Source: Tannerella sp. oral taxon 808
Lineage (GTDB): Bacteria > Bacteroidota > Bacteroidia > Bacteroidales > Tannerellaceae
DNA: 56,619 bases
Direction of reading: 5' to 3'
Assembly: GCA_002890585.1 (NCBI GenBank)
Contig: MIQB01000004.1
Coordinates: forward strand, 1-56,619
Shown piece by piece: positions 34,811 to 42,072 of the stretch. How positions within the stretch are numbered: the first letter of the stretch is position 1; the number at the start of each line of letters is the position of its first letter. The translations under genes and the position numbers were made by a program. Under the pieces are notes generated by a model. It was not told where the DNA came from, ran no database searches, and was given only the letters and a program-made list of their open reading frames with translations.

Positions 34811-34818
34811 TATCTTTG
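34811..34818 (+). promoter_or_regulatory. -7 box (TATCTTTG) for the tlpA-panB-proS operon
   Basis: Perfect TAnnTTTG about 70 bp before the tlpA-like ATG. No clear -33 element. Confidence 0.65.
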
Positions 34819-34888
34819 CCCGCGACAAAAACAAGAGGCGTATACCTATTATATATATACACTCACAACCCACAAACACATAAACACA

Positions 34889-35479
34889 ATGCAAACGAAA
34901 CGCATTCTCCTCCTGGCCCTCCTGGCCCTCATCGCCGCGCCCGCCCTGCGCGCACAAGACAAAAAGCCGGACAACTCAGCCCTCCTCCACATCCAAAGCA
35001 AAGCGCCCGACTTCCTGCTCCCCACCGTCGACGGCGAAGCCAAGATCGCCCTCTCAGACTACGCCGGCCGCTACCTCGTCCTCGACTTCTGGGCCTCCTG
35101 GTGCCCCGACTGCCGCAAGGCCAACCCCCGCATGGTAGACCTCTACGAACGCTACTCCGACGAAGACTACCGCATCGACTTCCTCGGCGTCTCCTTCGAC
35201 ACCGACCGCGAAGCCTGCCTCCAAGCCATCAAAAAAGACGGCATCCAGTGGCCCCAAGTCAGCGAACTCAAGAAGTGGAAAGAGACGGAGATCGCAAAGC
35301 AATACGGCATCCGCTGGATCCCCACCGTCTACGTCATCGACCCCAAGGGCGAAGTGCTCTTCGCCGGCAACGACCTCGATGAGTTAGAAGAACTCCTACA
35401 CTACATCGGCGGCGTCGGCAGCGGCGAAGCCGTCGGCTACACCCCCACCCACCCCCAGACGCCCGACACAACCTTTTGA
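34889..35479 (+). CDS. TlpA-like thiol:disulfide oxidoreductase
   Basis: 196 residues with a signal peptide ending ALRAQ. Thioredoxin fold: APDFLLPTVDGEAKIALSDYAG, FWASWCPDCRKANPRM with the CPDC active site, and cis-Pro loop RWIPTVYVID. TlpA-type proteins reduce or shuttle disulfides in the periplasm. The C-terminal ~20 residues are Thr/Pro-rich. The gene is followed by panB after 6 bp, so it heads the operon. Confidence 0.92.
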   Translation: MQTKRILLLALLALIAAPALRAQDKKPDNSALLHIQSKAPDFLLPTVDGEAKIALSDYAGRYLVLDFWASWCPDCRKANPRMVDLYERYSDEDYRIDFLGVSFDTDREACLQAIKKDGIQWPQVSELKKWKETEIAKQYGIRWIPTVYVIDPKGEVLFAGNDLDELEELLHYIGGVGSGEAVGYTPTHPQTPDTTF

Positions 35480-35485
35480 CCCCCC

Positions 35486-36307
35486 ATGTCCACAGCAATA
35501 GCAGAAGACAGCCGCAAGGTCACCACCCACCGGCTCTTTGAAATGAAGCAACGCGGCGAGAAAATCGCCATGCTCACAGCCTACGACTACTCCATGGCCC
35601 AGATCATCGACCGCGCCGGCATGGACGTCATCCTCGTCGGCGACTCCGCCTCCAACGTCATGGCCGGCAACATCACCACCCTGCCCATCACACTCGATCA
35701 GATGATCTACCACGGCAAGTCCGTCGTCAAAGCCGTCCGCCGCGCCCTCGTCGTCGTCGACCTCCCCTTCGGCTCCTACCAAGGCAACTCCAAAGAAGCA
35801 CTCGCCTCCGCCATCCGCGTGATGAAAGAAACACACGCCGACTGCATCAAAATGGAAGGCGGCGCCGAAATCCGCGAATCCATCCAACGCATCCTCTGCG
35901 CCGGCATCCCCATCATGGGCCACCTCGGCCTCACCCCACAATCCATCAACAAATTCGGCACCTACACCGTCCGCGCACGCGAAGAAGAAGAAGCCAACAA
36001 ACTCATCGAAGACGCACACCTGCTCGAAGAATGGGGCTGCTTCGCCCTCGTCTTAGAAAAAATCCCCGCTGAGCTCGCCACACACGTAGCCAGCCAGCTG
36101 CGCATCCCCATCATCGGCATCGGCGCCGGCGGCGGAGTAGACGGACAAGTACTCGTCATGCACGACATGCTCGGCATCAACCAAGACTTCTCCCCCCGCT
36201 TCCTCCGTCGCTACGCCGACCTCAACACGGTCATGACTGGCGCCGTCCAAGCCTACATCAACGACATCAAAACCCAAGACTTCCCCAACGAATCCGAACA
36301 ATACTGA
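35486..36307 (+). CDS. panB: 3-methyl-2-oxobutanoate hydroxymethyltransferase
   Basis: 273 residues, normal length. MLTAYDYSMAQIIDRAGMDVILVGDSASNVMAG carries the metal- and substrate-binding region; EGGAEIRESIQRI and GHLGLTPQS are also PanB motifs. First committed step of pantothenate synthesis, using methylene-THF. panC and panD are not in this window. Starts 6 bp after the tlpA-like gene; proS follows after 6 bp. Confidence 0.97.
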   Translation: MSTAIAEDSRKVTTHRLFEMKQRGEKIAMLTAYDYSMAQIIDRAGMDVILVGDSASNVMAGNITTLPITLDQMIYHGKSVVKAVRRALVVVDLPFGSYQGNSKEALASAIRVMKETHADCIKMEGGAEIRESIQRILCAGIPIMGHLGLTPQSINKFGTYTVRAREEEEANKLIEDAHLLEEWGCFALVLEKIPAELATHVASQLRIPIIGIGAGGGVDGQVLVMHDMLGINQDFSPRFLRRYADLNTVMTGAVQAYINDIKTQDFPNESEQY

Positions 36308-36313
36308 AGCATT

Positions 36314-37798
36314 ATGGCAAAAGAATTAAAGGAACTCACAAACAAAGACACAAACTACGCCCAGTGGTATCAAGACCTCGTCGTCAAAGCCGGCCTAGCC
36401 GAAAACTCCGCCGTCCGCGGCTGCATGGTCATCAAGCCCTACGGCTACGCCATCTGGGAACGCATGCAACGCATCCTCGACGATAAATTCAAAGAGACAG
36501 GCCACGAAAACGCCTACTTCCCCCTGCTCATCCCCAAATCCTTCCTCAGCCGCGAAGCCGACCACGTCGAAGGCTTCGCCAAAGAATGCGCCGTCGTAAC
36601 ACACTATCGGCTAAAAAACGCCCCAGACGGCAGCGGCGTCATCGTCGACCCCGCCGCACGGCTCGAAGAAGAACTCATCATCCGCCCCACCTCCGAAACA
36701 ATCATCTGGAACACCTATAAAAACTGGATCCACTCCTACCGCGACCTCCCGATCCTCGTCAACCAGTGGGCCAACGTCATGCGCTGGGAAATGCGCACAC
36801 GCCTCTTCCTCCGCACCGCCGAATTCCTCTGGCAAGAAGGCCACACCGCCCACGCCACCCACGAGGAAGCCGAAGCCGAAGCCATCAAAATGCAAGGCGT
36901 CTATGCCGACTTCGCCGAAAACTACATGGCCGTGCCCGTCATCCGCGGCGTAAAGACCCCAAGCGAACGCTTCGCCGGCGCCCTCGAGACATACACCATC
37001 GAAGCCATGATGCAAGACGGCAAAGCCCTCCAAGCCGGCACATCCCACTTCCTCGGGCAAAACTTCGGCCGCGCCTTCGACGTCACCTTCATCGACCGCA
37101 ACGGCAAGACAGACTACGCCTGGGCCTCCTCATGGGGCGTCTCCACACGCCTCGTCGGCGCACTCATCATGGCACACTCCGACAACAACGGCCTCGTCCT
37201 GCCCCCACGGCTCGCCCCCCTGCAAGTCGTCATCGTCCCCATCTACCGCTCCGCCGACCAGCTCGCCGCAATCAGCCAAAAAGCCGACCGCATCGCAGCC
37301 AGCCTCCGCGCCCGCGGCATCAGCGTCAAGTTTGACAACGACGACACAAAAAAACCCGGATGGAAGTTCGCCGAATACGAACTCCGGGGCATCCCCGTAC
37401 GCCTCGCAATGGGTAGCCGCGATCTGGAAAACGACACCATCGAAATCATGCGCCGCGACACACTCGAGAAAGAGACCCGCCCCTGCGCCGACATCGACAC
37501 CCACGTCAGCCAACTCCTCGACGACATCCAAGCCAGCATCTTCCAGAAAGCCCTCCACCACCGCACCCGCCGCACCGTCCAGGTCGACACCTACGACGAA
37601 TTCAAGCAACGCATCGAGGAAGGCCTCTTCATCATGGCCCACTGGGACGGCACACCCGAGACCGAAGCACGCGTCAAGAACGAAACCAAAGCCACCATCC
37701 GCTGCATCCCCCTCGACACCACCGACGCCGAGCCCGGCCACTGCATGGTCACCGGTCGCCCCTCCGCCCGCCGCGTCCTCTTCGCCCGGGCCTATTGA
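36314..37798 (+). CDS. proS: Prolyl-tRNA synthetase, archaeal/eukaryotic type
   Basis: 494 residues without the editing insertion of bacterial-type ProS. Class II motifs: IRPTSETIIWNTYKNWIHSYRDLPILVNQWANVMRWEMRTR (motif 2), the GTSHFLGQNFGRAFDVTF region, and the motif 3 and anticodon-binding region (SDNNGLVLPPRLAPLQVVIVP). Charges tRNA-Pro. This type lacks cis-editing of Ala-tRNA-Pro; the YbaK-like deacylase at 49277 could provide that activity in trans (inference). Third gene of the operon. Confidence 0.96.
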   Translation: MAKELKELTNKDTNYAQWYQDLVVKAGLAENSAVRGCMVIKPYGYAIWERMQRILDDKFKETGHENAYFPLLIPKSFLSREADHVEGFAKECAVVTHYRLKNAPDGSGVIVDPAARLEEELIIRPTSETIIWNTYKNWIHSYRDLPILVNQWANVMRWEMRTRLFLRTAEFLWQEGHTAHATHEEAEAEAIKMQGVYADFAENYMAVPVIRGVKTPSERFAGALETYTIEAMMQDGKALQAGTSHFLGQNFGRAFDVTFIDRNGKTDYAWASSWGVSTRLVGALIMAHSDNNGLVLPPRLAPLQVVIVPIYRSADQLAAISQKADRIAASLRARGISVKFDNDDTKKPGWKFAEYELRGIPVRLAMGSRDLENDTIEIMRRDTLEKETRPCADIDTHVSQLLDDIQASIFQKALHHRTRRTVQVDTYDEFKQRIEEGLFIMAHWDGTPETEARVKNETKATIRCIPLDTTDAEPGHCMVTGRPSARRVLFARAY

Positions 37799-37823
37799 TC
37801 GAGGAGCCCCGGGCTATGGTTCG

Positions 37824-37840
37824 GCGGCCCTACAGGCCGC
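37824..37840 (+). terminator. Short hairpin after proS
   Basis: GCGGCC (37824-37829), loop CTACA, GGCCGC (37835-37840), soon after the proS stop. No T-run follows, so termination is uncertain. Confidence 0.35.
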
Positions 37841-37887
37841 TCCAGATATACCTTCGCAAACCATTTTCATTCGACTATAACTACCCA

Positions 37888-37908
37888 GGGCGGGCACAAG
37901 GCCCGCCC
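37888..37908. repeat. REP-like hairpin, copy 3 (GGGCGGGC...GCCCGCCC)
   Basis: 8-bp perfect arms with a 5-nt loop and the same CTAC after the right arm as copy 2. Intergenic between proS and the DUF3127 gene. Confidence 0.6.
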
Positions 37909-37961
37909 CTACTACCGCGGCCAGAGAGGCCGCATAACCACCCCCTAACTACTACTACATA

Positions 37962-38348
37962 ATGGAACTCAAAGGAAGAATCATCGCCGTGCAACCCATC
38001 CAGACAGGCGAAGGCCGCAACGGCACATGGAAAAAGCAAGAATACGTGATCGAGTACGACCGCGAGGCGCAGTATCCGCGCAAGATGATGTTCGTACTCT
38101 GGGGCGACAAGATCGACCAGTTCGCCATCCAAGAAGGGCAGGAGCTGAAAGTCAGCTTCGACATCGACTGCCGCGCCTACAATGGCCGTTGGTATAACGA
38201 CATCCGCGCCTGGAAGGTCGAGCCCGACACCGCGGCCGCGCAGCCCACAGTACCACCCGAACCCGCCGGCCGCTTCGCCGAGAACGTGCCGCTCCCCCCG
38301 CCCGAGCTGCTCGCCTCCCCCGATGCCACATCGAACCTACCCTATTGA
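37962..38348 (+). CDS. DUF3127 OB-fold-like protein
   Basis: 128 residues. MELKGRIIAVQPIQTGEGRNGTWKKQEYVIEYD and the LWGDKIDQFAIQEGQELKVSFDIDCRAYNGRWYNDIRAWKVE body match DUF3127, a small Bacteroidota family with predicted OB-fold and possible single-stranded DNA binding (tentative). The last ~40 residues are Pro/Ala-rich and probably disordered, like an SSB tail but without its acidic end. Own transcription unit: hairpins lie on both sides. Confidence 0.88.
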   Translation: MELKGRIIAVQPIQTGEGRNGTWKKQEYVIEYDREAQYPRKMMFVLWGDKIDQFAIQEGQELKVSFDIDCRAYNGRWYNDIRAWKVEPDTAAAQPTVPPEPAGRFAENVPLPPPELLASPDATSNLPY

Positions 38349-38377
38349 GGCGCCGCCGCGTCGGCCACAATCCTTTT

Positions 38378-38416
38378 CGGGGTCTGTCCTTCTCACCAGC
38401 GAGAGGGCAGACCCCG
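38378..38416. terminator. Strong hairpin after the DUF3127 gene
   Basis: CGGGGTCTG (38378-38386) pairs with CAGACCCCG (38408-38416), with further inner pairing CTTCTC/GAGAGG. A T-run is on the 5' side only, so it may act for minus-strand transcripts or be factor-dependent. Confidence 0.5.
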
Positions 38417-38514
38417 ATTGCGTGGATGTAGAAGCGTATCACATGACCCCTTAGCCCTTCACACCCTCCCCCCAGATGAAAAGGCCGCAATGACCCAAAG
38501 AATGATTTGACTTT

Positions 38515-38522
38515 ACCTTTGC
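38515..38522 (+). promoter_or_regulatory. -7 box (TACCTTTG) for the 38549 lipoprotein gene
   Basis: Perfect TAnnTTTG 26 bp before the ATG. Confidence 0.65.
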
Positions 38523-38548
38523 CCACATAATTCAAGAGAAAGAGTAAA

Positions 38549-39220
38549 ATGAAAAACCTCATTACACTATCCTTCATCATGGCGCTGCTCCTCAGCAGCT
38601 GCCATCGCACAGCAGAAAAGACCCCAGACGGCGGCTCGGAACTCTACGGCTACGTCAACATCCACCTGCCGCAAATCGAAGGGATGAACGAGTGCCATAA
38701 CCACCCCCGCGTCAAAGCCTTCACCGAACGCTACCGCCAGAGCGGCCCCATCCTCGGCTACTACCTCGACGACGCCACCTTCCCCCGCATCGATAGCCTC
38801 GGCCAAATCACCTTCGACAACTACTTCATGATCTACGGCGACTACAACCGCGAGAACTACGACGCCGAAGACACCGACCTCCCCCTCATGCAAGAGCAAC
38901 TCGAGCGCAGCCTCGTCGGCACCGACTGGCAAGCCCTCGGCCGCAGCACAGAAGACATCAACAACACCCTCATGGTCGGACGCCCCGCCATCATTGAGAA
39001 ATACAGCCCACAGCCCGGCGTCCTAACCATGATCATCCTCATGAAATACCAACAAGAAGGCGGAGCCGAATCCACCGTCGCCAGCGCCGCCAACTGCATC
39101 CTCCTCAAAAAACGCCTCCTCAGCATGGCCTACTACATGGCTTATCAAAACGCCAACACCATCCTGACCCTCAAGCAACGCAACGACGCAGCCGTCAAAG
39201 CCCTCATGGCCGCCAATTGA
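38549..39220 (+). CDS. Lipoprotein of unknown function
   Basis: 223 residues with lipobox LSSC (Cys about 17). The body has no family I recognise: EGMNECHNHPRVKAFTERYRQSG and YLDDATFPRIDSLGQITFDNYFMIYGDYNRENYDAEDTD suggest a secreted alpha/beta protein, with a helical C-terminus (LLKKRLLSMAYYMAYQNANTIL). It is 24 bp upstream of the next gene and probably cotranscribed. Confidence 0.8.
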   Translation: MKNLITLSFIMALLLSSCHRTAEKTPDGGSELYGYVNIHLPQIEGMNECHNHPRVKAFTERYRQSGPILGYYLDDATFPRIDSLGQITFDNYFMIYGDYNRENYDAEDTDLPLMQEQLERSLVGTDWQALGRSTEDINNTLMVGRPAIIEKYSPQPGVLTMIILMKYQQEGGAESTVASAANCILLKKRLLSMAYYMAYQNANTILTLKQRNDAAVKALMAAN

Positions 39221-39244
39221 CGCCCCCCGCCCACCTTTATTTAT

Positions 39245-39928
39245 ATGAGAGAAAACCGAAGCGCCCGCCTCTATGCCCGGCAAAGCAATGGCGAAGACGT
39301 CGCCCTCTTCGAAGGCGGCAACCCACTCCCCTTCTTTTGGCTCATGCTGCTGAGCCATGAAGACGTTGAGCTCTATTGCATACGCATGCGCCGGCTCACC
39401 GCAGCCGGAGCATCCCCCTCGCGGGCAACACTGCGGCTCGACAAGCTGCAAGCCATCATGCAAGCCACAGCCCGTCGCCCCTACTTAGAACAACATTTCG
39501 CCCCCTGGCTACAACTCTTCGACGATTGGATCTACTTCCTTCAAATCTCCGACTTCTCCGACATGAAGATCCACCTCGACCTCTACACCGTCAGCCTCTA
39601 TTACCCCGACGTCAACCAATTCGAAGAAAGCCTCCGCCGCGCCCTCGACTGCTTCGATCGCGGCATCCCAGCAGGCTACGAAGAAACCATCGCCGGCACC
39701 TGCGGCCACGAAGCCCGCAACCGCAACCGCCGACGCTTCGAACGCTTCTCCGAAAGCTATCGAGAGAAAATTCAAGAAGACATCTACGGATCAGGCAACC
39801 GCCGCATCCATCTGGAAAGGAGCCCCCGCCCCACAGATCGCGGACACTTCGCCACCCTCGCCATCCTCCTCGCCCTCTTAGCCTTCATCCTCGCCTGCAT
39901 CGTGGGAGCAATCTTTTTGAAGAAATAA
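39245..39928 (+). CDS. Unknown protein with a C-terminal membrane anchor
   Basis: 227 residues, no signal peptide. A soluble N-terminal region (RLYARQSNGEDVALFEGGNPLPFFWLMLLS) precedes charged helices and a single C-terminal membrane helix (about 200-224, LATLAILLALLAFILACIVGAIFL). The tail-anchor arrangement suggests a cytoplasmic domain attached to the inner membrane. No known family recognised. Likely cotranscribed with the lipoprotein gene upstream. Confidence 0.78.
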   Translation: MRENRSARLYARQSNGEDVALFEGGNPLPFFWLMLLSHEDVELYCIRMRRLTAAGASPSRATLRLDKLQAIMQATARRPYLEQHFAPWLQLFDDWIYFLQISDFSDMKIHLDLYTVSLYYPDVNQFEESLRRALDCFDRGIPAGYEETIAGTCGHEARNRNRRRFERFSESYREKIQEDIYGSGNRRIHLERSPRPTDRGHFATLAILLALLAFILACIVGAIFLKK

Positions 39929-39980
39929 AAGAACACAACCGACCTATCCGATTATAACAACCCCCTAACTACTACACATA

Positions 39981-40985
39981 ATGACAGAAGACAAAAACCT
40001 GGAGACCGTAGTAAGCGGCATCCGCCCCACAGGCAACCTACACCTCGGCAACTATTTCGGCGCCGTAAAGAGCTTCCTACGCATGCAAGACGAGTATCGC
40101 TGCTTCTTCTTCATCGCCGATTGGCACTCCCTAACCACACACCCCCACCCCACCGACATCCGCCGCAGCGTCCGCACCATCCTCTCCGAATACCTCGCCT
40201 GCGGCCTCGACCCCAACAAAGCCGCCATCTACATCCAAAGCGACGTCCATGAGGTCCTCGAGCTTTACCTCTACCTCAACATGAACGCCTACCTCGGCGA
40301 ACTCGAACGCGTCACCACCTTCAAAGAGAAAGTCCGCATGCAGCCCAACAACGTCAACGCCGGCCTCCTGACCTACCCCACACTCATGGCCTCCGACATT
40401 CTCATTCACCGCGCCGTCAAAGTACCCGTCGGAAAAGACCAAGAGCAAAACATGGAAATGGCCCGCAAATGCGCCCGCCGCTTCAACATGATCTACGAGA
40501 CAGACTACTTCCCCGAACCTGCCTCCTTCCACCTCTCCGAACGTGCCGTCAAAGTCCCCGGCCTCGACGGCTCCGGCAAGATGGGTAAGAGCCAAGGCAA
40601 CGCCATCTACCTCATCGACGACGAAGCCACCATCCGCAAGAAGGTCATGAAAGCCGTCACCGATGCCGGCCCCACCACTCCCAACAGCGAAAAGCCAGAA
40701 GCCATCCAAAACCTCTTCACACTGATGGAGATCGTCTCCGCCCGCGACACCTACGACTACTTCAACGACCAATACAACCGTTGCGCCATCCGCTACGGAG
40801 ACATGAAGAAGCAGCTTGCCGCCGACATCAACGCCTTCTGCGCCCCCATCCGTACCCGCATCCACGACATCGCCGCTGACGAAGCCTACTTAGACAAAGT
40901 CGCCCGCGAAGGCGCCGAAAAAGCCTCCGAAAGCGCCTCAAAGACCATCGCAGAGGTGCGTCGGATCATCGGTTTCAGGGCATGA
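39981..40985 (+). CDS. trpS: Tryptophanyl-tRNA synthetase
   Basis: 334 residues. HIGH-type motif PTGNLHLGN (about 13-21) and KMSKS-type KMGKS identify a class I synthetase of the bacterial TrpS type. Charges tRNA-Trp in the cytoplasm. No T-box or attenuator is seen before it. Upstream genes are 52 bp away on the same strand. Confidence 0.97.
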   Translation: MTEDKNLETVVSGIRPTGNLHLGNYFGAVKSFLRMQDEYRCFFFIADWHSLTTHPHPTDIRRSVRTILSEYLACGLDPNKAAIYIQSDVHEVLELYLYLNMNAYLGELERVTTFKEKVRMQPNNVNAGLLTYPTLMASDILIHRAVKVPVGKDQEQNMEMARKCARRFNMIYETDYFPEPASFHLSERAVKVPGLDGSGKMGKSQGNAIYLIDDEATIRKKVMKAVTDAGPTTPNSEKPEAIQNLFTLMEIVSARDTYDYFNDQYNRCAIRYGDMKKQLAADINAFCAPIRTRIHDIAADEAYLDKVAREGAEKASESASKTIAEVRRIIGFRA

Positions 40986-41051
40986 GCCGTCAACGAAGGC
41001 GCATTCAAAAAAAATATTTAGGCATACCGATACACCGTTTTCCGATTCGTC

Positions 41052-41059
41052 TACTTTTG
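41052..41059 (+). promoter_or_regulatory. -7 box (TACTTTTG) for the monooxygenase-like gene
   Basis: Perfect TAnnTTTG, 37 bp before the ATG at 41097. Confidence 0.65.
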
Positions 41060-41096
41060 CGCCCGCTTTATTGATTCAGTCATAGGAGAAAAGAGA

Positions 41097-41378
41097 ATGA
41101 ATAAGAAGATCGTCATAGCGCGCGCCAAGGTGAAAGCCAGACGAGAAGGTGCGTTTATCGCCGCCGCGAAGAAGCTGGCCGAAGCCACACACGCAGAAGA
41201 AGGCAACGTGAGCTACACCTTCTATCAATCGATACAAGAGCCGGAGGCCTTCATCTTTTACGAGGAGTACAAAGACGATGCAGCCGTGCAAGCACACGCC
41301 TCGTCGGCAGCGTTCAAAGCCTTTAGTGAAGCAATCAAGGAGCTAACGGAAGGCGATTTAATTGTGGACAAATTCTAA
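41097..41378 (+). CDS. Antibiotic biosynthesis monooxygenase (ABM/YgiN-like) domain protein
   Basis: 93 residues, typical of a single ABM ferredoxin-like fold. VIARAKVKARREGAFIAAAKKLAEATHAEEGNVSYTFYQSIQEPEAFIFYEEYKDDAAVQAHASSAAFKAF is the standard pattern, as in quinol monooxygenase YgiN. Acts as a dimer on small aromatic or quinone substrates in relatives; substrate here unknown. Own promoter box. Confidence 0.9.
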   Translation: MNKKIVIARAKVKARREGAFIAAAKKLAEATHAEEGNVSYTFYQSIQEPEAFIFYEEYKDDAAVQAHASSAAFKAFSEAIKELTEGDLIVDKF

Positions 41379-41431
41379 ACGTATAACCCTCACCGAGTGT
41401 AAGGCTCCAGAGAAAAAAAGCGTTTTTCGCA

Positions 41432-41459
41432 TTGTAAAACATTTTTCCTCTTACCTTTG
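41432..41459 (+). promoter_or_regulatory. Promoter for the small lipoprotein: TTG (41432) and -7 box TACCTTTG (41452)
   Basis: TTG of a -33-like element at 41432-41434, 17-bp gap, TACCTTTG at 41452-41459, and the ATG at 41498. Confidence 0.65.
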
Positions 41460-41497
41460 CGGTGAAATAACTAATCAGATTTTTAATTCAAAACGAG

Positions 41498-41893
41498 ATG
41501 AAAAAGATTTCAATGTTTTTGATGGCTGCGGCCATGGTAATGATGGTTGCTTGCAACAGTAACAAGAGCGAAGCAACGGAAGAGACAACTGATTCTACGG
41601 CTGTAGAGGCTCCGGCACCTGCTGCTGAAGCTGCTCCCGCTGAGGGCAACGCGCTGGACCAGTATCTGAGCTTGGTAGACGAGATGGTGCCTCTGTATGA
41701 GAAGATGGCTGCCGGCGACGCTGAGGCCGCTCAGAAAATTGCTGAGCTGGGACAGAAGATGCAGGACATGGCTACGGCTGTTCAGAACGAGGCTGCCAAC
41801 CTGACTCCGGAGCAGGAACAGAAGTACAACGACGCAATGAAGAAATTGGCTGAGGCCGCTCAGAAGGCTCAGGCCGCTGCTGCAAAGAAGTAA
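41498..41893 (+). CDS. Small abundant-type lipoprotein
   Basis: 131 residues with lipobox VMMVAC (Cys about 19). After an acidic Thr/Glu/Ala linker (ATEETTDSTAVEAPAPAAEA), the rest is one long Ala/Glu/Lys-rich helix (YLSLVDEMVPLYEKMAAGDAEAAQKI...). Similar small helical lipoproteins occur in Bacteroidota; function unknown. Good promoter, strong terminator, and use of CTG/GAG/AAG-type codons unlike the C-ending codons around it suggest high expression (inference). Confidence 0.85.
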   Translation: MKKISMFLMAAAMVMMVACNSNKSEATEETTDSTAVEAPAPAAEAAPAEGNALDQYLSLVDEMVPLYEKMAAGDAEAAQKIAELGQKMQDMATAVQNEAANLTPEQEQKYNDAMKKLAEAAQKAQAAAAKK

Positions 41894-41925
41894 GCGATAG
41901 TCCTTATTTCTTTTGACAAGGAATG

Positions 41926-41960
41926 AAAGAGGCGATCCGCGAAAGCGGGTTGCCTCTTTT
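41926..41960 (+). terminator. Rho-independent terminator of the small lipoprotein gene
   Basis: AAAGAGGCGATCCGC-GAAA-GCGGGTTGCCTCTTT, with a GAAA tetraloop and T4 following; 33 bp after the stop. Confidence 0.92.
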
Positions 41961-42055
41961 GTTGATAGAGAGAATAAGAAGGGTGGAGCATTGATGCGAT
42001 GCAGAAGGGTACACGGGCTGACGGAGCGCTGATGTGATGCGAGGCAATGCGCTCC

Positions 42056-42063
42056 TATCTTTG
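42056..42063 (+). promoter_or_regulatory. -7 box (TATCTTTG) immediately before the porin start
   Basis: Only 9 bp separate the box from the ATG at 42073, so the porin transcript would be leaderless or nearly so. Confidence 0.65.
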
Positions 42064-42072
42064 GCGCCTGAA

